DNA of 64,000 bases from Planctomycetota bacterium (GTDB lineage Bacteria; Planctomycetota; Planctomycetia; JALXBF01), in assembly GCA_026991575.1 (NCBI GenBank), contig JALXBF010000183.1:32653-96652 (forward strand), written 5' to 3'. Made by a program: the position numbers and the translations under genes. The notes under the pieces are model-generated. The model was not told the origin of the DNA. It worked only from the letters and a program-made list of their open reading frames with translations, and ran no database searches. Positions within the stretch are counted from its first letter, which is position 1, and each line of letters begins with the position of its first letter. Shown piece by piece: positions 44,833 to 55,441 of this stretch.

Positions 44833-47610
44833 TCAGCGCGACGCCGGTTTCAGAGGAGCAGCTACGGCGTACGGGGAATAGCCCGGGAGCAGGCGGTCCA
44901 CGAACAGGGGGCTACCGTCTGTATCGTAGACCAGCACCGGCTTTGCGGGCCCAAATGGCCACCCCGCCGCCCAGATCAGCGGGTCGTCGACCGAGACGGA
45001 CGCATGCGGAGACGTTCGGGTGCCCAGGACGAGGTCGAACCGAAGCGAGGTCCGCCGAGGTCGTCGTGCCTTGTCAGGTGCCAGGCCGTCCGGCGACAGC
45101 CGGACGTCCCATAGCACCTCATCTGCGAAGAGCGAACCGGGCACCGACAGATCCGCGATCGTTGTCGGCAGCCTGTCGTGGGATAGCTGGTAGCGACGAG
45201 CCGCGACAGAGGCGACCGCTACCCGAAGCGCACGCTCAGCAACCCAGCTGGCCACGACCGCGCGTCGGAAGGAGTCGGCAAGGTCCTCGAGGAACTGCGC
45301 TTCGGCGGCGTTCAACAACGGGTGGTCCTGGTTTGCGGGGTCCGAAAGTGTCCGGTGGAAGAACTGTTCGGGACGAGATGCTGAGAGGCGACGCAGACGC
45401 GGCAGCCGGCCGGGTCCGGTGGCGATCCCGCGGTTCTGCCAGATCGTCTCGGTGTAGTTCAGAACATCGTCCAATAGCGCGCTGGCCAACGCAGCGAGTC
45501 TGCGACGCTCACACGGCAGAAAGCTCAGCGGCATGAATCGCCTGACAAGAACGAGCGACTCAGCCGCTGAGGCTCGAAGACTCCTCTGGATCAGTTCGGC
45601 TGGCCAGCGCCGTGCCAGTAGCGTTTGTGACAGTTGCTCAAGCACCTCCTCCGGCACCGCTTCCGTACTCCAGACCATGGCCACGATCAAGCTCAGGCAC
45701 CTGATCCTCGCCGCGGCTGCGGCAACGGGCGAGGTCGCACGGGTGCGAACTGCTGCATCAGCCACCGCAAGGGCGAGGTCCATCACCGAGACGGCCGTCC
45801 GATAGTGTCCCTCAAGCCAGAGCGCGGCCGCGTAGTGCCAGAGCAAACCGTCAACTGCCCAAGGGCTCCTTAGCCGTTGCGGTTCGTGTTGGAGTTCCTC
45901 TATCCACTGGTTCAGCCGGTGGCGGTCGTCGGGATGCTCCTCGAGGAAGCGGAGAAGAGTTCTGCCTGCTTTCTGCCATTGATCGGCCTGAGGCACGGCG
46001 CTGATTCCGGCGCGCTTGCTCAACGCTAACAACTCGGCCTCGACCGCGGCGGGTCGGTGTTCCGCGGTGTAGGCCGTCGCGGCTGCCTCGGAGGCCAGTG
46101 CGGCTGCGAGTCGCGCAAGCTCCTTCGGCAAGGGGAAGTGCCGGTAGGAAGCGTACACGGCGTATTGCGCAAGCAGCGACCCGGCGATCACCAGCACAAC
46201 GGCGACCGGTGCCCAACGCGGACGCCGGCCGTCGAACCGGCAGCGGCTTTGCCACCAGGCCGCCGGCCAGAGGAGGACGGTGACCGCAGCGAGAGGCAAG
46301 GGGAGCACATGGTTGTAGGCTGCCATGAGGACCAGAGCAGCCTGAAGGACGGCCATCGGGATGCCTGCGCACGCGGCGTAGATCATGCGGCCGGTCAGCG
46401 ACACGGCGAGCAGGCCGGTGCTGAATCCGGCTAAGGCGCACGAGAGGGCAAGCGTTCCGATAGGCAACGGGCTGCTGGTCGTGGCCCACAGTTCCGTATT
46501 CAGCCTATAAGTGGTCGGCCTAACGGCAGCGGGGTTTGCCGGCACCACGCCGACGATCACCGACAACAGCATGCCCAGCGCAAGCCACCAGATACAGCGC
46601 ACGGCAAGCAGCGTGCGCAGTTGGACGCCGCAGTCCCGAAGCAGTTGGAGGCTGCCCTGAGCGAGTTCACCCCGCCACACGGCAATGCCGCAGCCGAAGC
46701 CGACTGCGGTCGCCCAGGTGGCCGCGACAATCGACAGAGGGCTGGTCGCGGCGCCAAACGACAGCGCGGTGGCCGGCAGGTCGGCTGCCAGTAGCAGAGC
46801 GATTGCCAGGCACGCAGCCAGAGCAAGTGCCACGACGGCAGCCAAGCCGGCCGGAGCCAGCCGCAGTTCTAACCAGGCCAGTGCGGCCAACGGTCGTGCT
46901 GGGCCGGGCACCGCTACAGCCGTCGTTGTCGGCGCGCTCTCATGTCGATGAAGGCGGCGCAGCAACAGTAGCGCGACGGCCAGCGGGATGAGGATTGCCG
47001 TCGGCCCCCGCCAGCTGTCGCGCAACGGCGCCAGCATGACCGCAGTGGCCACCCACAGCAGCGTACCGGCAACCATTGCCGCAGCGGCTTGCCGCATCAG
47101 CAGGCCGCCGACCAGGCCCCACAGGCCCCCCTGAAGCAGGACTCCCACGGCAAACCAAACCTGGTACCGAAAAGCCGGCGGGTTGCTGGCGCGCTGGGGG
47201 AGCACGTCCAGTTCGGCTGCCTGACCGACGGCAATGAGCAATCCCATCGCAGCGGCAAGCACCAGCGTGCTCAGCGTCGTCCAGAAGAGCTTGCCGGTCA
47301 AGACTTGCCAGCGAGTTGCCCCGGCAACGAGCAGCAACTGCTCGGTGCCATGTTCGCTTTCCTCCGAGACAGCTGCGGCCGTCAGCGCCAGCGCATGGGC
47401 ACCCATTAGCCAGACGGCGAGCGTCACCGGGCTAAGCGGTGACGGGAACCCGTAACTGCGTTGGAGGACCGATGTCAGCACGGCCGCCAGCCAGACCAGC
47501 AGCAGGCTGACCGTCACCGGCCAGTAGCTGCGCGCTTCCTTCCACACAAGCGCGCTGAGCCAGTGTGGCTCACTTGGCGGCGCCGCGGACGAAGCCGTCA
47601 ACGGGTTCAT
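44833..47610 (-). CDS. Large ABC-2-type permease with long C-terminal soluble extension
   Basis: N-terminal about 500 aa multi-TM; 'ESEHGTEQLLLVAGATRWQVLTGKLFWTT' typical of ABC-2 permeases; overlaps the ATPase gene by 4 bp. Confidence 0.78.
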   Translation of the reverse strand: MNPLTASSAAPPSEPHWLSALVWKEARSYWPVTVSLLLVWLAAVLTSVLQRSYGFPSPLSPVTLAVWLMGAHALALTAAAVSEESEHGTEQLLLVAGATRWQVLTGKLFWTTLSTLVLAAAMGLLIAVGQAAELDVLPQRASNPPAFRYQVWFAVGVLLQGGLWGLVGGLLMRQAAAAMVAGTLLWVATAVMLAPLRDSWRGPTAILIPLAVALLLLRRLHRHESAPTTTAVAVPGPARPLAALAWLELRLAPAGLAAVVALALAACLAIALLLAADLPATALSFGAATSPLSIVAATWATAVGFGCGIAVWRGELAQGSLQLLRDCGVQLRTLLAVRCIWWLALGMLLSVIVGVVPANPAAVRPTTYRLNTELWATTSSPLPIGTLALSCALAGFSTGLLAVSLTGRMIYAACAGIPMAVLQAALVLMAAYNHVLPLPLAAVTVLLWPAAWWQSRCRFDGRRPRWAPVAVVLVIAGSLLAQYAVYASYRHFPLPKELARLAAALASEAAATAYTAEHRPAAVEAELLALSKRAGISAVPQADQWQKAGRTLLRFLEEHPDDRHRLNQWIEELQHEPQRLRSPWAVDGLLWHYAAALWLEGHYRTAVSVMDLALAVADAAVRTRATSPVAAAAARIRCLSLIVAMVWSTEAVPEEVLEQLSQTLLARRWPAELIQRSLRASAAESLVLVRRFMPLSFLPCERRRLAALASALLDDVLNYTETIWQNRGIATGPGRLPRLRRLSASRPEQFFHRTLSDPANQDHPLLNAAEAQFLEDLADSFRRAVVASWVAERALRVAVASVAARRYQLSHDRLPTTIADLSVPGSLFADEVLWDVRLSPDGLAPDKARRPRRTSLRFDLVLGTRTSPHASVSVDDPLIWAAGWPFGPAKPVLVYDTDGSPLFVDRLLPGYSPYAVAAPLKPASR

Positions 47611-48608
47611 CTCCGATCTGACTCCCCGGTTGGCTCTGTGGCTGACGATTCAGAACCCGCCGTCGGGGGCGCCGGCTGCTGAGTGTGATCACCGGCGCCC
47701 CGCGACGTCCCCGACAGTGCCCCGCTGATGGCCGCCAGGAAAACATCTTCCAGCGTGGCGGCCGACACGGACGTTGCGGTCACACCTTCGGCTCGCTCAG
47801 CCCGGGCCTCCACGTGTTCAGCCCAGTCGACGATGAGCAGGTCGGCAATGCGGCCCGTGCGCCGGTGTGCGACGACAGTCGGGCCAAGATCGGGCAACGC
47901 GGTCCGGTCATCGCGCAGCACCAGCCGAAGCCACCGGAATCTCGCCAGAAGATCTCGAAGGGGAGCAACGACCACCAGCTGACCTTCGTGTAGAATCGCC
48001 ACGACATCGGCTACCCGCTCCACCTCGTGGATCTCATGACTGGCCAGCAGGACGGTACGTCCGGTGGCGGCAAAGTCCACCATGCTCTCCAGAAACTCAC
48101 GACGAACCGCTGCATCCATGCCCCCTGTGGGCTCATCAAGCACCAGCAGTGGCGGATCGGCGGCCGTGGCCAGGCAGAGCGAAACGAGTGCCCGCTGACC
48201 GCGTGATAGCGTGCGCAGCGGTCGGTTGCCGGGCACACCGAAGCGGTCCAATTCTGAAAGGAACCGACTCAGGTAGCCGTCCGTGCGAAACGATGACAGG
48301 AGCCAACCTGTCTCTGCAGCTGTCATCCACTCATAGAATCGTGGCCGTTCCGGGACGTAGCCGATTTGCCGCCGAATCCGGATGGCATCGCGGCGTGGGT
48401 CCAGCCCAAGGACTCGGGCGGTTCCTCGGTCAGCAGCGACCAGACCGAGCAACACGTGGAGCAATGTGGTCTTGCCGGCGCCGTTTTCGCCCAGGAGGGC
48501 GAAAACAGTGCCCGGCTCGACGCAAAACGACACGTCCCGCAGCGCCTGCACCGTGCCGAAGCGTTTCGTGATATGCTCGACTGTTACGGCCGGATCACGG
48601 CTGGACAC
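47607..48608 (-). CDS. ABC transporter ATP-binding protein
   Basis: 'GENGAGKTTLLHVLLGLVAADRG', 'LSRGQRALVSLCLATAADPPLLVLDEPTGGMDA'. Confidence 0.93.
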   Translation of the reverse strand: MSSRDPAVTVEHITKRFGTVQALRDVSFCVEPGTVFALLGENGAGKTTLLHVLLGLVAADRGTARVLGLDPRRDAIRIRRQIGYVPERPRFYEWMTAAETGWLLSSFRTDGYLSRFLSELDRFGVPGNRPLRTLSRGQRALVSLCLATAADPPLLVLDEPTGGMDAAVRREFLESMVDFAATGRTVLLASHEIHEVERVADVVAILHEGQLVVVAPLRDLLARFRWLRLVLRDDRTALPDLGPTVVAHRRTGRIADLLIVDWAEHVEARAERAEGVTATSVSAATLEDVFLAAISGALSGTSRGAGDHTQQPAPPTAGSESSATEPTGESDRR

Positions 48609-49036
48609 TAGCTCGCTCCTCCGCCCTGCTCGGGCCGTTCGCTACGGCGATGTTCTTGGCCGTTGAGCGTCGCCATGAGATCGCGGAGCATGGTCTTGAG
48701 TTCCTGCGGGGTGATGCCACTGCGCAGCGCGTCACGCAGAGCCGACTCCAGGCGTCGCCGCACGAACTCGTCCCGCTGACGCCGGCATCGCTCGCGGACA
48801 CCCTCAGCGACGGCCAGGCCCGTGCCACGCACGGGTTGGAGGATGCCCTGGTCCTGTAGTTGGCGGTAGGCCCGCTGGACCGTGTTCGGGTTGACCAGGA
48901 GCTCTCGCGAGACTTCACGGACAGAGGGCACCAGCTCTCCCGGCTGCAGGAGCCCGTCGGCAACGGCCGAGACGACCTGCCGCACGATCTGCTCGTAGAT
49001 CGGCACGTCATCTTGGAGATCAAGCCGGAAGATCAT
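48608..49036 (-). CDS. GntR family transcriptional regulator (YtrA-type)
   Basis: 'VPIYEQIVRQVVSAVADGLLQPGELVPSVREVSRELLVNPNTVQRAYRQLQDQGILQPVRGTGLAVA'. Confidence 0.92.
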   Translation of the reverse strand: MIFRLDLQDDVPIYEQIVRQVVSAVADGLLQPGELVPSVREVSRELLVNPNTVQRAYRQLQDQGILQPVRGTGLAVAEGVRERCRRQRDEFVRRRLESALRDALRSGITPQELKTMLRDLMATLNGQEHRRSERPEQGGGAS

Positions 49037-49593
49037 GGGGCCCTCCCGTGTCCCAGTTCACTAGTGTTATAGCATGGTAGAACACCCCCGTCAAGTCCGC
49101 GCGTACTCTACGAACCGATCGATTCCAGCCGGACCAGCGGGCGTTCCCTCGCAACGGACCGTGCGTGCGGTGCTCATGGGACAGCGGGCAGCAAGCGCCG
49201 GGGGAGCGATGGACACACAGCCCCAGCGTTTCCTGGAGGGCGTCTGGCCAGGATGGTGGCACTATGCGGAGGAGCTATTTGGAGCAGCTCCGGAACAGGG
49301 GGACGGCTCGGCCCTTGCGTGCGCGACCCGGAGCGGGCCGTCGCAGCGCGAAGCGGGGGACTGGTGGACGGGTGCTCCCGAGCGGGGCCAGCCCGGGCGG
49401 GTGCCGGTCGGGTAGAGTCGGTGAGGGAGCGCACAGGGGGACATTTTCCCGAACGCAAGGCTGCCTGAACCGCGGCCGCATGGTATTTTTTCCGCGCGGT
49501 GCCTCGGCCGGGACCGCCAATAGCCTGCACCGTTAAGGCGCAGCGTGCTAGGATGGGAAGCACGACGAAGCTGCAGCGAGAGGAGTGCCTACC

Positions 49594-51675
49594 ATGCGCC
49601 AAAGCCGTTCCTGGACAGATCGTCTCTTGTTGATCGCGGCTGTTGCGGTGCTTCCGAGCGTAGTCGGTTTTTGGGTCGTCGCCTCTCACGACGGGGCCTC
49701 ATGGGCGGCGCCGCCTGCCGATCGCGGTGGTGTCCACCTCGAGCTTCTGTATGAGGACCCGAAAGCGTTCTTCGAGGGCCCGGCGTGGGACCCGGTGACC
49801 GGCACGCTGTACTTTACCGCCTTCTATCGCGGCAACAGCAAGGTCCTGGCCTGGCGCGATGGCAAGGTGTTCACTGTCATCGATGAGTCCAAGGGCATCA
49901 ACGGGTTGTTCGTGTCCCGGCGCGGTGGGCTGATCGGGTGCCAGGGCCAGACCGGCAGAATCGTCCGGATTACGTTTGACGAGAATGGCCGGCCCGAGCT
50001 TCGGGTTGTGGCTGACGGCTATGGTGGCCAGAGGTTCCAGCGACCGAACGATCTGGTCGAGGACGCTCGCGGCGGCATCTACTTCACGGATCCCGCCCCT
50101 GACCCGGCGAAGAGCGCCGTCTACTACATCCGGCCCGACGGGGCGGTTGAGCGGCTGATCACCGGGCTGGCCTTTCCCAACGGCATCTACGTTGCCAAAG
50201 GGGGCCATCATCTGTTGATTTCTGAGAGTCGTCAGAAGTGGGTGCATCGCTATCGGATTGATCCGGTTAGCGGCGCGGTCGTCGGGAAAGGGGAGCGGTT
50301 CTTTAAGCCCAAGGATGGCAGGGACGAGCCGTGCGACGGGATGACCATGGACCAGCACGGCAATTACTACTTCACCGGTTGGGGGGGCGTGTGGGTGGTG
50401 AGCCCCGGTGGCAAGCTGCTGGAGCGGATCCCCGTCCCGGAGTTCGTGTCCAACGTGACCTTTGGGGGGCCCGAAGGCAAGACCTTGTATCTGACCTGTC
50501 GGGGCAAAGTCTACGCCGTGCGTCGTGCGGTGAAGGGCTGGGAGCCGGCGTCGCGGCACCGCTTCACGGGCAAGGAGCCGTTGAAGTTTAGGGTCGTGCA
50601 GCTCGATACGCACTTCCGCGCCGAGGGAGTGGCGGTGGCCGACGTTGATCGTGATGGCCGCATGGACGTGCTGGCCGGCGAAGTCTGGTACCGGGCTCCT
50701 GACTGGAAGCGGTACGAGATCGCTCCGCCTGGCCAGTACGACCCGCGGCGCGGTTACAGCGAGTGCTTTGGCGGCTTTGCCGACGATTTCAACGGCGATG
50801 GCTACCCTGATTTCCTCTCCATTCCGTTTCCGGGCAAGGCGTGTTACTGGTACGAGAATCCGCGCGATCCGAACAAGCACTGGCCGAAGCATCTGGTCTG
50901 GCACAGCTCGACCAACGAGACGCCCATCTACGGCCGCTTGCTAGCCACGGGCAAGCAGCTGGTGATGGGCTGGCAGCCACGAGGCGAGCAGCGCAACGGT
51001 TATATGGCCTACTTCATCCCGCGGGGTCCCGAGGCGAACTCCTGGCAGGAGCACACCATTGATGGCCCGGGCGTGCCAGGTACATTCCGCTTCTACCACG
51101 GGCTCGGCATTGGCGACGTCAACGGCGATGGCCGCAACGACGTGATCATCCCGGACGGCTGGTGGGAGCAACCGGAGGATCCGGCCAGCTCGCCGTGGCC
51201 CTTCCACCGCGCGCCGCTTGGCCCCCCCTGTGCAAACATGTACGCCTACGACCTCAACGGTGACGGCCTCAACGACATCATCAGCAGTTCTGCGCACGGT
51301 TACGGCATCTGGTGGTTCGAACAGAGGCGAACTGCGGATGGGGCGATCCAGTGGGTGCAGCATCTGATCGACGATTCCTATTCCCAGACCCACGCGCTCC
51401 TTCTGGTCGACATGGACGGCGACGGTACGAAGGACTTGGTAACCGGCAAACGCTACTTTGCACACCAGGGTCGGGACCCCGGCGGATTCGAGCCCGTGGT
51501 GCTGTACTGGTACCGCGTCAGCCGCAAGGGGAATCAACCGGTGTTTGAGCGGCACCTGATCGCGCTAGGCGTCGGGATCGGCACCCAGTTTACTGTGACC
51601 GACATCAACGGCGACGGCAAGCTTGACATCGCCGTGGCGAATAAACGCGGGGTACATGTTGTTCTCCAGCAATAA
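49594..51675 (+). CDS. Exported SMP-30/gluconolactonase-like protein fused to FG-GAP/VCBS-like repeats
   Basis: 'FEGPAWDPVTGTLYFTAFYRG...NGLFVSRRGGLIGCQGQTGRIVRI...RPNDLVEDARGGIYFTDP...FPNGIYVA' then repeated 'VADVDRDGRMDVLAGE', 'DFNGDGYPDFLSI', 'DVNGDGRNDVIIPDG', 'DLNGDGLNDII', 'DINGDGKLDIAVANK'. Confidence 0.87.
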   Translation: MRQSRSWTDRLLLIAAVAVLPSVVGFWVVASHDGASWAAPPADRGGVHLELLYEDPKAFFEGPAWDPVTGTLYFTAFYRGNSKVLAWRDGKVFTVIDESKGINGLFVSRRGGLIGCQGQTGRIVRITFDENGRPELRVVADGYGGQRFQRPNDLVEDARGGIYFTDPAPDPAKSAVYYIRPDGAVERLITGLAFPNGIYVAKGGHHLLISESRQKWVHRYRIDPVSGAVVGKGERFFKPKDGRDEPCDGMTMDQHGNYYFTGWGGVWVVSPGGKLLERIPVPEFVSNVTFGGPEGKTLYLTCRGKVYAVRRAVKGWEPASRHRFTGKEPLKFRVVQLDTHFRAEGVAVADVDRDGRMDVLAGEVWYRAPDWKRYEIAPPGQYDPRRGYSECFGGFADDFNGDGYPDFLSIPFPGKACYWYENPRDPNKHWPKHLVWHSSTNETPIYGRLLATGKQLVMGWQPRGEQRNGYMAYFIPRGPEANSWQEHTIDGPGVPGTFRFYHGLGIGDVNGDGRNDVIIPDGWWEQPEDPASSPWPFHRAPLGPPCANMYAYDLNGDGLNDIISSSAHGYGIWWFEQRRTADGAIQWVQHLIDDSYSQTHALLLVDMDGDGTKDLVTGKRYFAHQGRDPGGFEPVVLYWYRVSRKGNQPVFERHLIALGVGIGTQFTVTDINGDGKLDIAVANKRGVHVVLQQ

Positions 51676-51781
51676 CTCGCCCGGTGGGCCACTGCCGGGG
51701 CTGCCCGCGTTGAGCGGGGGAGCTGGGCTGGCGCGCTAGTGGTATTCTGATCGGGACTCGGTTTGTTCAGGAGAGCGTGAC

Positions 51782-53539
51782 ATGGCAGGTTGGTCTGTCT
51801 CGAGAGGCCTCCGCGCAGCGGTGGCCACGGTCGTGGCGCTCGTTACCGTCGTCGGAACGTCTGTTGCGGCCGAGTGGGGGCGCTTTCTGCCGGAAGACTG
51901 CGATGTGGCGATCGTGGTCAAGGGCACGGAACCGGTCCTACGCGCCGTCGAAGCGTATGGCGATCAGATCCTGGCGGGCCTGGGGCTCCAGATCCGCTCG
52001 TCGCTGGAGCTGGCACTGGCCACCGCACTGGGGACATCCCAGTGGGATGGCCTGGCAGAGAACGGCGTAGTTCTGTTTGCCTACGACGACGCCCGGCAGC
52101 TGACCAGTGCTCGGGCATCGTGGATTGCAGCGCAGGTGGCGAACTACGAGCTGTTCATCCGGTCTCTTTTTCCGATCGGGGACGACGCCGCTGGCGAGAC
52201 CGAGCAGCTCGACGGGCCAATCACTCGTATCACGTATGCCGGAAAGGCCTATTTCGTCGCCAAGGTTGACGATTTCGCGGTGATCGCGCGCAACGAGGCC
52301 ACTTTACGATCCCTGCTTGCCGGCAAGCTGAAGCGTCCTGTCCTTGCTCCAGCTGCTGCGGACGTACTCCAGCAGCACGTTTTCGGGGTCTACGCCAACG
52401 TGCGCCGGCTGCTGAAGCGGTTTGAAGGCGAGCTGGAGATGGTCAAAGCCCAGTTGCAGTTGATGGCACAGCTGGCTGCCCAGCAGCAGCAACAGCAGGT
52501 CGACGGCCAGCCGCAACTGGGGCAAGCGCAGGAGCTAGCGGGTACGTTTGGAGATTTCATCGCGCGGCTCGGCGAGGTCTCCTACGTCACGTTTGGTGCC
52601 AGCGCGGCCGGCGGTTTGTTGACAGCTGACATAGCCGTGCAACCGGTAGCAGACAGCAAACTTGCTGAGTTCATTGGCTCCGTAGGGAAGCAGGTCGACA
52701 CATCTGAGCTTGAGCAGCTTCCGGCGGGCGCACACGCGTACTACGCGTTCCCACTGACCGATTCGGCTGCGGCTACGTGGGCCAGCTGGTTGATTCCCTA
52801 TGACGCACAGCACTTGCAGCGTCGACTCTGGCAGGAGCACCTAGAGGAACTGGCTCGTGCGGGTCTTCGGTCGGTTCTGGAAGCGATCTGGCTCGATCCT
52901 GAAGAGGGGATCCGATCGCTGGTCGTCGTGCGCACTGAGGATGCCAGAGCCGGCGCGGAGGCGATGACGAGATGGTACGAGGACCTTGCCAAAGATGCGG
53001 GCAAGGGAAAGGGGCCCTACAAGTCGGTCGTCGTGCGCCGTGGTGCCGTTCTGGTTGGCGATGCCACGCTGGATGAAATCAAGGCAACGCTGTCTGACCA
53101 GCTCCTGGAGACGCTGCGCCAGATCGAGCAGGCTACTGGCGGCGGCGGCGTTCGGCTTGTCCGCGCCGAGCAGGTGGTGCTTGTCGGAGCGGTGGCAGGG
53201 CACGTGGTCCTGGTGACTGCCTCCAGCCGCGACGCTGCGGTGTCGACCATCGAGCAGTTCATGGCGGATACGCAGCGGTTGTCGCGTGACCCAGCAGCAG
53301 CAAACGTGCTGAAGGCCTTGGGCGGCAAGAGTGCTGGCGCGTTGCTGATGGATGTAGGCCGGCTGGCCGGAGCGTACATGGCTCAAGCGCCGATCGTGCA
53401 GCCGGCGTACTTGGGGCTGTCCGGGCGAATGGTTGACGCCACTGCCACGGTTCGGCTGGTGCTGCCTGCCGCTTCCATCACCCAAGTGCTCCAGATCGGG
53501 GCGGCAGCCCTCGGAGGCCAGGCTCCCCTGGTTGACTAG
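51782..53539 (+). CDS. Exported protein of unknown function (DUF3352-like layout), paralog of 55442..57142
   Basis: 585 aa, signal-like N-terminus; 'RFLPEDCDVAIVVKGTEPVLRAVEAYGDQI'; shares C-terminal pattern with the later ORF. Confidence 0.6.
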   Translation: MAGWSVSRGLRAAVATVVALVTVVGTSVAAEWGRFLPEDCDVAIVVKGTEPVLRAVEAYGDQILAGLGLQIRSSLELALATALGTSQWDGLAENGVVLFAYDDARQLTSARASWIAAQVANYELFIRSLFPIGDDAAGETEQLDGPITRITYAGKAYFVAKVDDFAVIARNEATLRSLLAGKLKRPVLAPAAADVLQQHVFGVYANVRRLLKRFEGELEMVKAQLQLMAQLAAQQQQQQVDGQPQLGQAQELAGTFGDFIARLGEVSYVTFGASAAGGLLTADIAVQPVADSKLAEFIGSVGKQVDTSELEQLPAGAHAYYAFPLTDSAAATWASWLIPYDAQHLQRRLWQEHLEELARAGLRSVLEAIWLDPEEGIRSLVVVRTEDARAGAEAMTRWYEDLAKDAGKGKGPYKSVVVRRGAVLVGDATLDEIKATLSDQLLETLRQIEQATGGGGVRLVRAEQVVLVGAVAGHVVLVTASSRDAAVSTIEQFMADTQRLSRDPAAANVLKALGGKSAGALLMDVGRLAGAYMAQAPIVQPAYLGLSGRMVDATATVRLVLPAASITQVLQIGAAALGGQAPLVD

Positions 53540-53777
53540 CCGTTCGGCCCGCTGCCCAGAGCAGTTCCGAGTGGCGCCGCTGGCCCTGGCGGCACGCGTT
53601 GGCCATCTTGGGTGCCGGGTAGCGGTACCGATCGCGGCCGTTGCCCGGTGCCTGCCGCACTGCCCTCTGCGTCGTTCCCCCTGAGCGCGCGTAGAATGTA
53701 CGCATCCGGTGGTGGGCCGCGGGCGCGTGGCTCGCGGCACGAGTTCCTGCGGTTGGCCCAACGACGGGGGAAGAGCT

Positions 53778-54398
53778 ATGGCGTATACGCTTCCCGAGCT
53801 GCCCTACCCGTACGATGCGCTGGAGCCGCACATCGATCGCACGACGATGGAGATCCACCACACCCGCCACCACAAGGGCTATGTGGATAACCTGAACAAA
53901 GCGATCGAAAAGGCTCCTGCGGAGTTCCAGAACCTTGCCATCGAGGACCTGCTCCGGCAAATTGATCGCATTCCCGAGGAGATTCGCACGGCGGTGCGCA
54001 ACCACGGCGGCGGCCACGCGAACCACAGCCTTTTCTGGGTGATCATGTCACCGCAGGGGGGAGGCCAACCCAGCGGGCCGCTGGCCGATGCGATCAACCG
54101 GACCTTCGGCAGCTTCGACGCGTTCAAGGAGAAGTTCACGGCTACGGCCGTCGGGCACTTCGGGTCCGGATGGGGCTGGCTTTGTGTCGACGGTTCAGGC
54201 AACCTGATCGTGAAATCCACCCCGAACCAGGACAGCCCCTACATGGAAGGGCTGACCCCGATCCTTGGCATCGACGTCTGGGAGCACGCTTACTACTTGA
54301 AGTACCAGAACAAGCGTGCCGAGTACGTGAACAACTGGTGGAACGTGGTGAATTGGTCAGAAGTGCAGCGCCGCTACGAGGCGTGCGCGAAGTCGTAG
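53778..54398 (+). CDS. Superoxide dismutase (Fe/Mn family)
   Basis: '[42 protein letters not shown]...[11 protein letters not shown]...[15 protein letters not shown]...[32 protein letters not shown]'. Confidence 0.97.
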   Translation: MAYTLPELPYPYDALEPHIDRTTMEIHHTRHHKGYVDNLNKAIEKAPAEFQNLAIEDLLRQIDRIPEEIRTAVRNHGGGHANHSLFWVIMSPQGGGQPSGPLADAINRTFGSFDAFKEKFTATAVGHFGSGWGWLCVDGSGNLIVKSTPNQDSPYMEGLTPILGIDVWEHAYYLKYQNKRAEYVNNWWNVVNWSEVQRRYEACAKS

Positions 54399-54441
54399 GC
54401 TGCGAAGCTCTCTGTGTGCGACCAGGTAGGCAGATTCGCGA

Positions 54442-54466
54442 GCGGGAGCCTGCGGCTCCCGCTTTT
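54442..54466 (+). terminator. Rho-independent terminator after superoxide dismutase
   Basis: GCGGGAGC-CTGCG-GCTCCCGC-TTTT, 8-bp perfect stem, 44 bp after the stop. Confidence 0.78.
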
Positions 54467-54512
54467 CGTTACTTGTCGGGAACCACCATGGCAAAGAGGG
54501 GCAGCCAGCTGG

Positions 54513-55391
54513 ATGAGCGAACTCAGTGAAGTCGGCCGGTTCGTGCCGGATGCTGTCGAAAACGCACCGATTCTCCGGTTGCAACACGGCAACCTGACCA
54601 TCGAGGGCTACTCCCGTGCCGCGGTCCAGACTTACTGGCGGATCCCCGAGCTGAAACTCGGCTTCGATCTCGGGGCCCACCCATGGAGCTTCATGAACAC
54701 GCCAAACTGGTTTGTCAGCCACTTTCACCTGGATCACGCCGCGGCACTGCCGGTCTACGTTGCCCGGCGTCGGATGATGAAGATGGCCCCCCCACGCATC
54801 TACGTCGCGCAACAGGCCGTCTCCCTGGTGGAACGGCTCTTGCGGCTCTGGGAGCGGCTCGACCGGGGGCGGATGCGCTGCGAGCTGGTCGGACTGGAAC
54901 CCGGCGACGAAGTCGAACTAACTCGTCATCTGGTTGTCTCCGCGTTCTCTACCAGCCATACCGTGCCGTCTTTGGGGTTCCTGGTCTGGGAGCGACGGAA
55001 GAAGCTGAAGCCAGAGTACCAGGGGCTACCGGGCGAAGAGCTTGCCCGGTTGCGGCGTTCCGGCGTCGAGATCACCCAAGAGCTGCGCATCCCGTTGGTC
55101 GCTTACCTCGGCGACACGTCACCAAGAGGGCTGGATGCCCATCCAGCGATTTACGAGGCGAAGATTCTTATCCTAGAAGTCACGTTCCTGGCACCTGACC
55201 ACCGCAAAGAGATAATCCACAAATACGGTCATATCCATCTGGATGATATCGTGGAGCGGGCCGATCGGTTCAACAACGAACTCATCATTGGCGCACACGT
55301 GAGCACACGCTATCATCGTGATCGTGCCGAGCGGCTCATACAACGCCGTGTTCCAGAGACGCTTCGTGACCGGTTTCGGCTCTGGCTCTAG
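54513..55391 (+). CDS. Metallo-beta-lactamase-fold (RNase Z-like) hydrolase
   Basis: '[32 protein letters not shown]' (HxHxDH), '[24 protein letters not shown]', '[27 protein letters not shown]', 'GHIHLDDI'. Confidence 0.85.
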   Translation: MSELSEVGRFVPDAVENAPILRLQHGNLTIEGYSRAAVQTYWRIPELKLGFDLGAHPWSFMNTPNWFVSHFHLDHAAALPVYVARRRMMKMAPPRIYVAQQAVSLVERLLRLWERLDRGRMRCELVGLEPGDEVELTRHLVVSAFSTSHTVPSLGFLVWERRKKLKPEYQGLPGEELARLRRSGVEITQELRIPLVAYLGDTSPRGLDAHPAIYEAKILILEVTFLAPDHRKEIIHKYGHIHLDDIVERADRFNNELIIGAHVSTRYHRDRAERLIQRRVPETLRDRFRLWL

Positions 55392-55441
55392 GGCCTAGAC
55401 CGCTGTGCACCATCTCGTTCGATAGCTTGGAAGGACGGGTT

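Noticed and set aside
49209-49415. Small ORF MDTQPQRFLEGVWPGWWHYAEELFGAAPEQ... upstream of the SMP-30-like gene
   Set aside because: Start of the peptide looks protein-like, but it is short, has no clear RBS and no recognisable family; not enough support.
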